A DNA stretch of 63,080 bases from Perkinsus olseni (Eukaryota; Perkinsozoa; Perkinsida). The stretch's first letter is position 1. Each line of letters starts with the position of its first letter. The notes beneath the pieces are model-generated. The model had not been told where the DNA came from, did not search any database, and saw only the letters and a list, made by a program, of their open reading frames with translations. Where the stretch lies: NCBI GenBank assembly GCA_013115125.1, contig JABANN010000139.1, forward strand, positions 1 to 63,080, read 5' to 3'. The translations under genes and the position numbers were made by a program. Below are positions 9,589-22,293 of the stretch, piece by piece.

Positions 9589-12500
9589 TCACAACAGGAG
9601 TAAAAACTTGATATCGTCATGGCGAGCGAGATCCAACGGTATCTTGCCCTTCTCATCTGATATCAGTTCGCCTTCGAGAGGTCGGCGCTCGCCCACTCTC
9701 ACCTTCCATGTACTTGTCGGCTCCCCGTTCGAGTAGCTCCCGCACGACTTCAACAGCCGCGGCGAGTCTGCCCCGGCCGGCCGCCGAAGTCCCCGAAGCG
9801 GTGACGGATGCCTGCAACAAACGAGGTCGTCAGGACAGGGCTCGCCAAGTCCCACCGCTTGATGGAGGGGTGTGAGACCGTATCGGTTCTGAGCGTCAGG
9901 GTTGGCATTCGCGTCGAGGAGGAGGGAAACGATGTCCCGATTCCCCTGCTGGGCGGCGTAGTGCAGCGCTGTGTCACCGTAACTGCATCGGTCCAGCTCT
10001 GCCCGCAGTGCCAGGCGCTACTCACGCGTTTTGTTGCTTCAAGAGATCCGGCCAATTTTTCTCCCCGGCCTCGCGTAAAATCTCGCGGACCTGAAACCAG
10101 TTATTTCGATCGCTTGAAGCTGGCATTTCCACCTTCTGTTCTTCTCCTCCGACGCACGCATACATCAAGGGTGAAAAGCTCATCATACCCTGCTCTTCCA
10201 CTTCTGCCTCCCTCCGCGTGACCGTTTTCCTCCGGCTCCCATCGACAAACTGAAAGAGCGCTGAGGACCTTAGCGCTCGACCGCTCGACTTACTTCTGAA
10301 GGCGATCGTTCGAGTTTCGGGGTCTCTGTCGGAGTCGGGCTTTTCTGAACAGCCTCCCGCAGCAACCTGGGATAGAGCTGCGTCTCGACCGGCCCAGCGG
10401 GTCACATGCTTTCTGATCTCGACATCCTTGGACAGACCGTAAGGGGTCTTTCCCTTATCCGTTGGCAGGTCTCTGTCCGCACCGCCCTCCAATAACAACT
10501 TGACTATGCTGATGTGACCGAGCTGAAAGCAATCGGCCTGTTGCGGACTCTCGTATTGCAGCACTCCCACCTGCGCCGCGTGGTGTAAAGGCGTTTGGCC
10601 GAAGTCGTTCTGAATGTCCAGGTCGGCCTTATGCGCGATTAGTTCGTTCACGATGTCCACTAAACCTACGAGCGCCAATTCTCGCATAGTGGGCACCATG
10701 CACGTACCTCCCTGCACTGCGTAGTGCAATGCGGCGTCACCATAAGCGTTTTTCGCGTTAACGTCAACTTCCTCATTTCTGATCAACAGACTCCCAAGTC
10801 GTCGAACGCTTAACATACTTCAATATCTCCCGGAACATCTTTTCATCGTTCTTGACGCAAGCGTACTGGAGGCTGTTACAAGCACTCGAAAAGGATCCGA
10901 TACTCCTTTTCTGCTCCTTGAACAGCTGTCGCCCCGCGTCCCCCGTACGTGAGGAAACCTGTCGAGGGAACAGCTCATTACACCGACAGCCGAACCGCCT
11001 CTTTACCGCAGGGTTGTCGTTGACCTCCGCCTTCTGCACGATGAACACAGTTTTGGCGGGCTGTTTCTCCTCCTCGGCCGCGCTAGAGTGCAGCATACCT
11101 TGGGGAGTATGATGGGCGATTGGGGCGAGGCTAGTTGATCACCTTCCGGCGGCACCCCACACTTATTTTTCCTATCCCACAAGGCGCCGTAATCTGAGTT
11201 CGAAACACCATCGCTGCGACGGAGCAGTGGCTCGAAAAATGCACCTTTCAGGGCAGAGAAAATTTCTGGGCTCCTCTTAGCAGCATGGTCGATCGGAAAC
11301 TGCCCGAACTGGTTCCGCGCGTGGACGTCGGCGCTGTTCTGGAGGAGGACCTCAACCATCTCGATGTCAGTCCCTGGGAGAGGGGAGGGAACGCCAGTTG
11401 GCAGGGGGCACTGTGAGCGGTACATTTGCAAGCGTAATGCAAGGCTGTGTCACCATAGACATTCTTCACCGTAACTTGGGCAGGGTCGATTCTCACAATG
11501 CGCTGACCACAGGCCGCTACGCAGTGAGTTTACCGACCTTCCTCTACCTTGACGGCAGACAAGTCCTTCCTAGTGCAAGCGTACATAAGGTCTGTGAATT
11601 CACTAGCCTCAGCGGACTCATCTACAGGATTGTGGAGCATGTCACCGCTGTAACTCCGGAGCAATTCCGCCCGTCGATCTGAGATCGACGTCTATTGGCC
11701 CCTCTTCTTAGCAGGTCACGCTGGTACCTTGAGCCGGCGTCCCTCGACTCCCCGTTGCTTCCTCTATTTCCTTTCGTATTATCTGATGGGAATTCGAGCT
11801 CCGTGGAGACACCTTTCGACTTCGGACATCGGGATCCAGCGGCTTGGTGTCCTTAATGACTCGTCTCGTCTTGGAGTCCTTCGTCATCTCAATAGCACGT
11901 TTGCCTACCATGAATGATCGCTATGAACGCTCTTGATCATACCATGATTTCCACCGGAGATTCTGTATTGGAGACAACGAGGTGATCAGCGTCATTCGCC
12001 AGTAATTGCAATATGAGGGATTAAGAGATTCCTCATTTGAAAAGGTTACAAGCCCGGCCCCCCAGACAAAAGGGTCCGCTAGGAGTCGCGTGAATCTGCG
12101 AGGTATAACGCGCGGCTCACTATGTGCAGAATATTCGGCAAAATAAAACTGAACTCATACGAGCCCAGAATTACGACCGCACCCCAGTTCTTTTATTTCA
12201 GCGACTAGTGTCTTTAGTTCCTACTCTAGAACCTGTCCTGTCTGAGCTCCCGCACTTTTACAACGACGAAACAGCCATTAAGTTCTTCGAGTAATTGTCC
12301 TAGTAAACTGATCGTCACTTCAATGTGATCGAGAACTTCATGTCAAATCAGAGTAAAAACTACTCCGAAGTGAGGCTTCAAGTTACCTTTGCCAGTTCGT
12401 TTCTCGGTATCTGCTCCCCAGTGTATCAAATTGACACAGGCTTCAGCGTGTCCCATCTGTGCTGCGTGATGGAGGGGAGTCTGACCGTAGTTGTTCTCAG

Positions 12501-12852
12501 CATTCACCGAAGCTTTGTGCCTGATGAAAACTCCCCCTCTGCGATTGCTTTCAGGTCAATCACTTCAACAACGCCAGTATGATCTCTTCGTCCCCGTTGG
12601 CAGCCGCGTAATGGAGCGCTGAGTCGCCGTACGCGTTCCGATGGTCAACAGCGACTCCCGCGGCCAGCAGACCCTTAACGGCTTGGACGTCCTGCCACAA
12701 CACTCATCAGATGTGAGCATCCCTAGCAGGTGACTAACTCGTTTGACGCAACTGTATTGTAGTGGACTGAACTTCGCGACGCCACCGGTGCCCAAGTCTG
12801 CCTTCTCGGATATCGTCCTCGGACTCGAGTCTCCCGGCGATTGATCCGACAT
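9589..12852 (-). CDS. Long ankyrin-repeat protein of four tandem units
   Basis: The gene starts at the ATG at 12852-12850 and ends at 9589. It encodes four tandem units of about 150-200 residues. Each opens with an N-cap helix of the form SPLxYACV (FSPLQYSCV, TDLMYACT, NSLQYACV, SPLMYACV). Two to four ankyrin repeats follow, with the canonical 'N-A-Y-G-D-x-A-L-H-Y-A' and 'G-Q-T-P-L-H-H-A-A' turns, and a charged linker ends the unit. Introns of about 28-60 nt sit inside the repeats. Removing them restores 33-residue spacing, for example HYAVQGG to VDIVNELIAHKADL and HHAAQ to LGHISIVKLLLEGG. The links between units also stay open: CAAG|GTACCAG to CTCAG|ATCG near 11700, AAG|GTATGC near 11100, and an unbroken frame near 10200. 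Ankyrin repeats bind proteins; the partner is unknown. A series of separate short genes remains possible. Confidence 0.72.
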
Positions 12853-12918
12853 CTCCCAGTCTGTAATCGTAGTCGACCCACTCTCAGTAACAACACAGCG
12901 CTTACGGTACACAGAAAC

Positions 12919-13487
12919 TCAGTTCTTCGCACTGCGTTCATGGCCATCAATCTTCAAACCCTCAGCCGCCAGACGGCCGTGGTCTTTCATGCACTTCCGA
13001 AACTCGACCAGCTCTGTCTGGCACTTGCGCCAGTCGCGATCGTTGTCAACGATGCAATCCTCCAGTGCAGCGTAGGACTCGGAACCTGATCGGGCATGCC
13101 CCTCCGTCGAGGCAGAAGCCCGTGGCAAGCCAGAGGTGGTGATTCAACAGATTAAGGAAACTAATTGTTCGACTACCCATCTTCCGGGACCCACACATAA
13201 ACACTGGGGGTTCATGAACGAGCATGTAGCACTCCTCGCACAGCCGTCAATTCAGGAGGGCCTCGTAAACGAACACTTCTTCCGATGGATTTTCTCGCCC
13301 CCAAGGCTCGGGGCCAGAGCTATCATCTCTTGTTTCTCTGTCGCGTGGTAATGCTGCCATGCTTACATCCAGTCTCGTCGATCTTATCGTCCACATCCGG
13401 TGAATCATACAGCCCTTGCAGGTCTGGTACAGCCTCAACTGTACCATTTCCACTCCGGTCTGCGGACGGCTTCGCGATACTGGACAT
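12919..13487 (-). CDS. COA4: Cytochrome c oxidase assembly factor 4 homologue (CHCH protein)
   Basis: Exons 13487-13367 and 13085-12919 encode a 95-residue protein of the twin Cx9C class. Members are imported into the mitochondrial intermembrane space and folded by Mia40/Erv1; COA4 aids complex IV assembly. After splicing, the first pair is C-SESYAALED-C and the second is C-QTELVEFRK-C, preceded by the DRDWRK link. Human COA4 has the same order (C-AASHFAVQE-C, QDWRQ, C-QPQVQAFKD-C). The intron splits the first cysteine codon (T|GT), and only correct splicing creates that cysteine. The intron, 281 nt, is long for this window. The stop is 66 bp from the start of the ankyrin gene. Confidence 0.8.
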
Positions 13488-13712
13488 ACCGAATGGGAAG
13501 GTAAAGGGCTTGTCAAGAACGGGGTCCCACACTGGGCACGATAGGTTCGACGCACAGCAGTGATAAAAGAGATGAGAAATCCGATCCCGGCGGGACGTCC
13601 CCCAGAAAACGTCACAGAGAACACAACGACAAGATCCTTCCGAGACTGATAAAGAGTTACGTATGACGACGTCTACTAGGCGCAGTGGGGCAGTGGACTC
13701 GCCGTGGCAACT

Positions 13713-14682
13713 TCAATCCTTCTGTTGCTTCTTCTTGTACCTACGATAGGCGATTGCAACGCCAGCTCCCGTCGTAAAGCGCTCGAGCACCCACCGTCTC
13801 ATCATGCTTTCGAGCTGCATGTGCATCTTCGGCTGCCCCTTCTTCGTCCTTGCCGACAGCAAGCGGCCATGGGCCCGTCTGAAACAGTTGGAGCCCGGTA
13901 AAAATTTGGGAAACACGACCGGGGTCACCTCGCTTTCGCAGAGCGTATCTTCTGATTCTTGATCTCCTCCTCGCGCTCCTCGAATTCCTTCTCTCGACGT
14001 TCGCGCTCTGAAATGTACGAACGCGAGCAGGTACGCCCCTTAACCATGAGAGTGGTTTCGAAGGGTACCAGCTTCCCACCGCTGGTATTGTCGCTGTTCC
14101 TTCTGGAAGGGGTTACTTCGAGCATCGAAACCCTTGCCTTCTTTTTCTGGCTCGGCCGCCGCTGGCAACTCACCTGATTCCACCCATGCGACCTCTTAAC
14201 GATGCATTTCGCCTTACTAGACTCCACGTCATTCTCCTCCTTATCTTGAAGAGCTTCGCTCATCTCATCGTCATTCGTCATGAATTCGTTCACAGATTCC
14301 TCGTTCTCTTCCTCAAGGACCACTGGCTCCTCAGCGATAGGTTGCTCCTCCACAACAACGTTGGTCTCTCCCGTCGGTTCAGTCACCCGAGGCTTCCCGA
14401 AAGGGTTGAACAGACGATCTGACAGCAACCGCATCGACCATTGAAAACAAAAAATTGGAAACCACCCTCATAGTCCTCTCGACTGGTGTTAATACTCTCC
14501 GACTTCTCCTCGTGCTGCAGCATCCGATGGTACCTGAGCAGAACACAGTCAAACATTGTGCAGTGGAGACAAAGTATACGTTACTTTTTCATCTGCTTCG
14601 CCTTCCTCTGGAACTTGTGTTGCTTTTCTCGTTTTTTGAACTCATTGTAGCCCGTTGATGGCTTCGACCGAGGGGGAGCCAT
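13713..14682 (-). CDS. FYV7-like rRNA-processing protein
   Basis: Several exons on the minus strand give a highly charged nucleolar-type protein. It starts MAPPRSKPSTGYNEFKKR with a basic helix. HRMLQHEEKSE and REDYEDRLFNPFGKPR then join across an intron ending GCTGTCAG, followed by a long acidic middle (EEQPIAEEPVVLEEENEE). The C-terminal part is a coiled coil (ERREKEFEEREEEIKNQK) leading to RTKKGQPKMHMQLESMMR and a lysine tail, YKKKQQKD. That ending matches the RTRTGQPLMGPKIEDLL signature of yeast Fyv7, needed for 18S rRNA maturation (family knowledge). Exon borders in the middle (about 14060-14180) are approximate. It shares direction with the flanking COA4 and SLC25 genes at about 225 bp spacing. 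Confidence 0.62.
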
Positions 14683-14905
14683 TTGACGTGTTAGCCGGGT
14701 CGTCGAACAATCAACTGAAAGAGTCCCGCGGAGCTCGGACTAAGACCTAACACGACACTAAGAGGGGTCATGGAGACACGGGCCAGCCTAAGCATTTGCG
14801 CACCAGTCGGCCTTCCCTGTTTGGCGCCACTTTTTTGGCCGCCGCAAAAACGCTTATCGTAAGAACAGAATTGAGCAAAAAGTAGAACAACCAAAGCACA
14901 GTCCC

Positions 14906-16629
14906 TCAGGAGGACAATCGCACGGCTTGTTTGCGGTATTCTTCGAACGCGATGAACGCGATGGTCGTGTAAGGACCGATACGAACCTAGCAAGAGAACA
15001 TAGCTGGCACACAGGGGTGACCACGGATCGGCCACTGGCCTTCAACGGGTGACTGGAGTTGAAGCATAGCTAGCAAAAGAGAGAAGGATGCCTCTTACCC
15101 AATTTGGGATGAAGCCTTTGTAGACGGCAAACAACCCTTCAGACTTGACCGTTTTCACTAGGCAGTCTGTCAACCCACGATACGCTCTGAACCGAGAAAA
15201 CAGAATATTTGCCTGGACATCTTCCGCTTCGTTTGGCCGCGAAAAACGAATCTCACCTCCCTTTAGTCAAGTCTTGGTTCATCAAACGAGTCTTTGCCAC
15301 ATCTACCGGAGTGCTGACGACTGCGGCGACGAAACCAGCGACCATTGAGGACACAAAGTAACTGAAAAAGCGACCCTCGCAGGAAAAATGGCGTCGTCAT
15401 CAAGCCCACCTGAAGGTGTTATCACCGAACACTTTCACGATCTCTTCCTTGCATTGATCATAGGTGGCCAACTCGGCGGCGTTGACCAGAAAAGCTCTCT
15501 GCATGTTTGGTATGACGCCAACACTAACAGACACGCCTCCAGCCGCCGACGATTCTCGAGCCCCTTACCTGATGCCCTTCAAGCCTTCAGTGGTATACAT
15601 TTTGTAAAGGCCGTCGAAAACATTGCGATAGCGACGTTCCGCGCCGACCTTCAAGTCACCTTGCATTCTCACCTATCAGTGAATTAAGGGGATTCCTCCT
15701 CGGAGATGAAGCTCACTTTGATAACATCCACGGGATTGATCATGGCCGACCCCAGGATTCCACCGACCCCTCCCGCGAGTATCTTGACCTTGAGCGACGC
15801 TGAGGATTCTGATGGAGAGTAGGAAGCCGACTAGTGAAAACAGTCCTCTACAGCTGATGACAGTATAGCTCGTGTGAACTGTTGATACCCGTGGAGGCCT
15901 GTGTCGGCTCGCAAGTCACTCGTTTTGATTCAAAGACAAATACGGACAGCGAGTACCATGCAGCGGAAAAACATTAAGTGAAAGCATATCTCCTGCTTTC
16001 GGAAACCAACGAACAACTGTGCACCGACAGACTGTAGTTTTGAGCGGATAGACTGACGACCGCCTCTTGCTCCATGGTCTCGCCGCCCAGGTACTATCAG
16101 GTGAAAAACCCCGACCTTACTATCTTCGCCCAACAGCTCGCAGGTTTCGTCCCTTAACGGCTCATAAAGAGCGAAGACAAGGCCCCGATACAAGCCTTGC
16201 CTCACGAGGGCCGCTGAGAAGCCCTTGTAGAGACCAGAGGATCCCTCGTTCTGATACACCTGAGACGAGAGTGACTCAACCTTGAATATCAATATCACTG
16301 AGGTTGGAGGCTCAAGTGAATTGTCGAGAAAAAGAGAATCGTTGTCGCTTTGAAAGCCACGCCGAGGGGAATTCGTGGACACAAGACCCAACTAGTGACC
16401 GAGGTCCACCTTCTTGATGGCATCAGCCATTCCACTGTAGCGCTTAACGCCTCCTGCTTCCCCTGAGAGCTGCAAACGCGTCTTCGACGTGTCTATCGGA
16501 TACCTGAGAGAAAGCATGGGAAGAGCGTTCACTGGACGAGGTCAACTACGTGAAAAAGTCGGCAGTCTGGCTGGCGAGAGCTCCAGCGACCGGTCTAACC
16601 CACCACTTCTCGTCGGCATGGGCTTGCAT
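14906..16629 (-). CDS. Mitochondrial carrier family (SLC25) transporter
   Basis: The spliced protein has the three-fold carrier repeat of the inner mitochondrial membrane. Each repeat shows the PxDxxK signature: [11 protein letters not shown] after the start [21 protein letters not shown] with VRMQ in the next exon, and [11 protein letters not shown]. Paired short helices such as [16 protein letters not shown] and [14 protein letters not shown] follow each signature. It ends [16 protein letters not shown] and a short tail, with TGA at 14906-14908. The pattern of motifs is closest to the dicarboxylate/oxoglutarate/uncoupling-protein branch, but the substrate cannot be fixed by reading. About seven small introns interrupt the gene. 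It sits between NRAMP and the FYV7-like gene on the same strand. Confidence 0.85.
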
Positions 16630-16900
16630 ACTCAAGCGAAGCGGCGGGCTCAAGCGAGAAAAACTACAGCGGAGATCAGCGGCGTTGCACAGTGTGGACT
16701 GAACGCGGAATGATGAGTTGCGGGAGGTGTGGTACGAGTTTTGCACGCATGCGTAATCGAACGCAACCCGACACAGGAATCAAATAAAAATGTCTGACAA
16801 GTGAGCAAGAGATGACAATGGCAGCCACTGCTCCGTATAAAACTCGAATGGAGGCTCAACGGGCAGTCGCTCCTTAGAATTATGTCGCGCGCCGCGAAAA

Positions 16901-19900
16901 TCATGGAGACCAGATACACCGAAGGAACGCTTTCAACTCTGAACGAACTGCTGTCCCCATGAGGACGAGGTAGCCGCCAAACGCTGCCACTCCCAAGGCG
17001 AACATGAAAGGACCTAAGATACCATTGTGGCGCGCCTCAGCTTCCGACAAATACTCACCTGCTTTCAAGTTCGCCAGCTGGGAATGCAAGAGGTAAGCGT
17101 TGATGACGATGAGCGCGAGCGCGCACGCCCAGCAAACGCTCTTCAATCTACTGCCAATGACCCAGTCCTAAACCGAGCCAAAGTAGTGTCTTCCAGACGG
17201 TTCGAGCGAACTCACGTGGCCCATGACCTTGGCGTCTCCTACAAAGTGCAGCAAGGGGAGGAGTGCGAAGGGCAGCTGGATGGACTGGAGAATATTGAGC
17301 CAGTCATTCACTGCTGATAAAGATGCCGCTGACTCCCCCGCTGCGGTACTTTGCCATACCGCCACGACCAAGGCGGGAACCTAAGAGGTCCACCGCTCGC
17401 CCGTAGAATCCGATCAATCGGTCGTACCAGCGCTATCGATCTGGTGACCAGTAGTCGCAGCCACAGTGGGATGTGCAGACCCAAGAAGCCCTCCATAACA
17501 TACTGACCGGCGAGCGAGCCTGTTGAGAGGAAGAAGTAATTATTACGAAACGTGGGCCGGAACTACCAGTCATGGTGCTGGCCTGACCAGCCGCGAGCAC
17601 CCCTATCGCGAAGAGGGTGGCCGCGAACTCTGACGAGCCCACTAAAGACGCTAGAGCGGAACCGCCATTACTGAGGCCGATCGCCGTACAGAAACCTGAG
17701 GACGAGCTTGCCGAATGCTTTTTCCTTGCAAGCGTGCGAGTTCTCACCTTGCTGACCCATCGAGTTGACGCAGTTGCAGTCCTCCAAGGCGCATTCCCCA
17801 GCGGGCTCGATAGCTGCTGTATTGCAGCCGAGCGTACCGGAGGGATTTGTGGCGCAGTGTGGTGAAAAGAAACCCTGAGAGATCCTAGGTTGGCCGAAGG
17901 TGAACACAAAAGCGACGGAGCGAAGCGCGACGAGGGGGAGCAGTCCGCCCTTACCTGTGCGAAGCTGGTCATGATCGCTGTATTAATGAAAAACGAAACT
18001 ACCAGGGCGACGGCGGCGTCCAAGGAGAAATACACGTTCGCCTGTTCCAAGGCGCGCGGACTAAACGGACGGAATAACACGCGTAAAATCGTCCCAGCGC
18101 AGCAAGCACTACTTCCGCCGGTCAATCCGTCGTGTAGAGCTGATCAAAGCCGAATGGAGGTAGATGTTGTGCGGCATTATAACCGCTCCCACCACTCCGA
18201 CCATTTGCACAACGGCATAGGAAGCAACGGAGGGAATGAAACCTGAAACCAAAACGGAACCGCAGAAAACGCAGAGGAGAATTTCGTGGCGCGCGTAGCC
18301 GAACTCAAAAGGCTATCAAATTTTTCAACTGCCACCACCAAGTGACCGAGATCATTCTAGTGAGAGTGAGACATCGTCACCTCGACCTCCTCGGAATGGA
18401 CAAGATCGAACCGAAGATACTACCTAGTGCCACACTGATCGGCTCCGGTTTAACGATATCCAAGTTGGCAAAGAAGCAGGCGCACATTATCATTATAACG
18501 GACACAACAAAGCCTTCCAATACCCGAGTACCGTGCAGGTACCTGTGGAAGAATATCAGAGCCTCGAACGGTTCGAGTCGAACCGCCTGCTCCTGTGAGC
18601 TTACTGCGCTGCCAAAAACGTGAAGGTATCAGCAGCCGTTATAACACAGCCCATCCAAAGTGGGATGCCGAACAGCAGGCGGAAGGCCACGGCCGACCCC
18701 AGCACTTCCTGAAAAAAAGGCCGATCATCAGCCGAATGGATAACTGGGTAAGGATAAATGAATACTATATATCTCACGCCGCTACCAACTGGTGCTCGTT
18801 TAATTTTCGGAAAAAGTTCTCCCCATCCACTCTAAATTATTCTCCGTCAAATTCTCTTTCGCGAGCAGAAAATACCAAAAGACCTAACAATCCGTTAACA
18901 AATTGTCCTCAACTCCACGGTGGGCATGTCCTTCGCTCAACTCGAGAAACGTAGGAAATGCAATCGAAGAGCCAGCTCGAAAGATACTCCGGCATAGCCC
19001 CCACAGTGCCGCCATTTCGCCCGTCACTCCGCGTCGAATAGAAAAGAGGTTCCACCCTACTACTTGGATGTCCGAGCCAATGATAGCAATTTCGGTGAGT
19101 ATCCACAAAATCGTGCCCGTTCGCGGCCCATAACCTTCGCGACCTGAAACGACACCCATCGCCAAACGTAGAGAAGCCCCTCCTAGTACAGTGCTGGGCC
19201 AAGCTCTTCCCAGTTACAAAACCGAGCCTCGCGCTGAGGCACTGCAGCAGAAGGCCGACCGCATGCGCTAATAACATGACCCACGACAGCTGAAAACCTG
19301 TGTAAACCTGAGGATGGACAACGATGCGTTGCGCGTTATTTCCGATTCTTCCGTCACCCCCGATTGTAAATCTGCTTCTAGATTACCCGGGTCAAGATAC
19401 GCTAGGGACATCAACCACCCTGGACCGGCGTAGCGAAAAAACGTACCTACCCCATGGCAAGAGAGAATACACTACACACGGAATATTCCGGAGTCATTCC
19501 AGAACACCCCCTTCCAAGCTTCACGCGTGAAAAACGATACTATAATGGCCGCAGCCACGAGAAATTGCAGCTGCGACAGTGACCGCGGCTACGAGAATGA
19601 TAAATCGTACCAAGTGTCGGTGGGAACTTATTTTTGCCCATCACGCCCGAGCTACAAGCGTTTGATGGAATTTTACGAGTCGTCATTCGAAAGACTACAT
19701 GCCACCAGGAATTTCAGCCGCGGAACAGAGCGCCAGACAAGTCGTGCTCGCCGGAAAAGTCCAGCGATCGACCCCATGTTAGCACATTTTCCCCATAACT
19801 ACGCATCCACTATATCCATATATTACGCATGCTAAACTTAGCCTGACGTTTTTCGTCGCTCGGCAGGGCGTCAACTGGGCAGACCACGACTCTCCCACGG

Positions 19901-19986
19901 GCGATGTCCTCCTCGTCGCCCGACGACGCGGTGCTGGCCGTCGCTGTTGGCATCAACAGTGGCTCATGCGGTGCGGACGGCCCCAT
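16901..19986 (-). CDS. NRAMP (SLC11) divalent metal transporter
   Basis: NRAMP proteins couple protons to Mn2+/Fe2+ uptake. Diagnostic motifs appear in order on the minus strand. They are a polar N-tail from the ATG at 19986; [18 protein letters not shown] with the metal-binding DPGN of helix 1; [42 protein letters not shown] with the metal-binding MPH of helix 6; and [44 protein letters not shown] and [17 protein letters not shown] follow. The last exon ([18 protein letters not shown]) ends with a stop at 16901. At least nine introns, most near 45 nt, interrupt it. Exon 1-2 joining around 19440-19880 is not certain. Both metal-ligand motifs are intact, so the transporter looks functional. 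Confidence 0.87.
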
Positions 19987-20308
19987 CAAGGGCTGGCGTG
20001 AATGTCAGAAAAATAAGAGCTTCAGAAATGTGAATCGATTAGCCCGCCCCCCCCGGGTTCATCACGCAAAACACTTCCATCCGAGGTCACAAAATTCTGG
20101 TAAATTCCATGTTTTCATTCTCCGAATTAGAACGGCTGTTTGAGGTCAATGGGCAGCCCTGAACGATGAGTTCCCAACTCCGTACCGATGCCGCTGGCTC
20201 GAGAAGTTACCTCTCCTTTGCGGGATAGAAGAGCGCCTGTCGTCAAAGTAAGATGAACGAGTGCCCTGAGAAGCAGCAAATGTCCATCTCTGGTTTATCG
20301 CCAGTTGT

Positions 20309-20969
20309 TCACAGACGCGAGATGAGTACAATAACTGCGGTCGTTGATACAGCAATGGTTTGAGCTACAAAGTGACACTGTCCTCCCAGAGTCTCACTAT
20401 TCTCGGCCGCCCGCGATCTCTGGTGATCTCGCATACTCTCTAGCGGACGTGTTTCTTACGCTCTCACACTTCGCGAAGCTACTTATGGATCCCATACTAC
20501 GTCCGCGGCCTACACATCTATTCTACCCGGAAGCACTTCAATCGACCAACCGACTACTACCTGATACCAATGCCTGGCATTACTATGCCGCCACAAACGA
20601 CTTGTACTGACGGACGGCCTCCATTTTGCAGCATCCCCGTCACTTCTTCCCCTGCTGAACCAAAGAGGGGGACGCCGACTGGACAAGGACACATCCGGGC
20701 AACGCTCCGCCTTCTTTCTCTGAGGAAGATTGTCCCGCACGCTCCCGAGAGCATCACCCTACTCGCGAGGCAACAACATCTTCCTTCCGGTAAGGTGGGT
20801 ATACTATGCTCCCCTGGTATAATGTAGCCGAAGACGAGCTCTGCCAGTAATACGAGGTTAAATCAGCCAGCGACGAACTCTCAGAACCCACCCGACTCGA
20901 TGGGAGCGCCTCAAAACTGTTGCGCATTTCCAACCGCCCATCGTCGAATCTGAACGTCATGGAGTCCAT
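20309..20969 (-). CDS. Hypothetical tail-anchored protein
   Basis: The frame opens at MDSMTFRFDDGRLEMR and is serine-rich. It continues after a 44-nt intron (GTAGGGTG...CCTCAG) into a basic, arginine-rich segment. Further downstream, MGSISSFAKCES joins RSRAAENSETLGGQ across a GTAAGAA...CACCAG intron in phase 0. The product ends with the hydrophobic FVAQTIAVSTTAVIVLIS followed by RL and a TGA at 20309. A single C-terminal helix suggests a tail-anchored membrane protein. The middle exon near 20500-20600 is uncertain and no family is recognised. Confidence 0.42.
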
Positions 20970-21499
20970 CTAAATGCCGCAATTTTTTTCCGTTCTTGCG
21001 ATCGTAATTACCCTATGCAAATGACGTCGGAAAAAATCTCGAGTAAATCGAGCATGTGACGTTCTGTGCGGCTCTACTACATCGGTTCCGAGAGACCGAA
21101 TAAACACCCTCGATGCATAGAATGCTCAGTATTCTCCGGGCTACAACACCCAACGAACTCCATGAAGTTTCTACTGACGGCCCCATTACTCAATCAGACC
21201 CCTCGAATGAGCTGGATACGCTCCCAGGGTGTACACTCGGTGCAACAGACCGACAGTCGAGCATCCACCAGCGTGCTGTTGCGGAAGGGGAGCCGACATA
21301 GGCCACAACTTGACCCAAAGATTCGCCCCCCACTGGAGTCAAGTTCAACACAACACCACTCGTAGCTAAAATCGCTTCTCTCCTGGCGACTTATACCCCC
21401 CGTGAAAGAGGCTGCGCAGATGGTCGGAAGTGTGGGTAAAAATAAAAACGCCTCCTCAGATGGCTGGTACGTCTAAGAATATCTGGTAACTGCGATAGT
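20970..21499. other. Spacer without supported gene
   Basis: Short overlapping frames on both strands (for example 21066-21365) lack splice-site support or recognisable motifs. I see nothing beyond ordinary mixed sequence between the tail-anchored gene and SKP1. Confidence 0.35.
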
Positions 21500-22293
21500 C
21501 TATGAACTCTCCTTCGGGACGTTGCCCTCGTTCTCGAGCTCCTCCAGGAGCTGCTTAGCATCCGAGCACCTACCACACGCCCATCACAATTTAAAGTACG
21601 ACGAGACAACTGACCAGGGGCTGGCCTTTCGGAGTTGTTCGATCTGCTGCTCGGTAGTGAGACCTCCCTCGGGTAATCCCAAGTACTTGATGATATCATC
21701 AGGGGTCTTCTTGCTCACCCATGATGCAATCTGACGAATCTACGTACTAGCGCAAATCGCGAGGTCCGATCTACCTTCGCGCAGCACAACAGGACAAGCG
21801 GGCGAACCAGCATGTAGTTGGCAGCCAACATCAAGTCGAAGACCTCAGTCTGAAAAGAGACAACCTCAACAGGAGCTTGACGATCCCCCAACGCTACTTC
21901 AACGTCCTTGTTGACAAACTCGGCATCCCACTTGCAAACGCCGTTTTCCGTGAGAACTGCTCCTCGGCGAAGAGGCTTATTAATTTGACCTGTGACGACC
22001 ATCTTGCCAGAAATTCTCGGCGGTTCCACTCACCAGCGGCGCCATTCTCATTATGATACTCAAGGTACTCCACTATATTCTTCAGTTCACGGGAGTTGAC
22101 GCCGGGCACGGGAAATTCCTAAAAACAACTCCTACAAATTCAACAGATTCGGCCGCGGACCGCTAACCTCGCTATTCTCTCCACTAGAGCCGTCCAAGTA
22201 GTTCGAAAGCATATCACACTGTTTGGCAGCTTCCGCTGATATCTGGACGAGCTCCCCATCTTTGGATCGGAGAGAGAGGATACGAGTAGCCAT
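21500..22293 (-). CDS. SKP1: SKP1, SCF ubiquitin-ligase adaptor
   Basis: SKP1 links cullin-1 to F-box proteins in SCF E3 ligases. Exon 1 (22293-22168) encodes MATRILSLRSKDGELVQI and SAEAAKQCDMLSNYLDG, the start of the BTB/POZ-like fold. Exon 2 (22118-22034) gives EFPVPGVNSRELKNIVEY, equal to human VPLPNVNAAILKKVIQW. Exon 3 gives WDAEFVNKDVE, exon 4 gives EVFDLMLAANYMLVRPL (human LFELILAANYLDIKGL), and exon 5 gives IRQIASWVSKKTPDDIIK followed by the F-box-binding tail ending near KASPW. The final residues depend on one more splice: either a read-through stop at about 21587 or a short exon LEELENEGNVPKESS ending at 21500. Introns are 45-60 nt. Confidence 0.88.
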
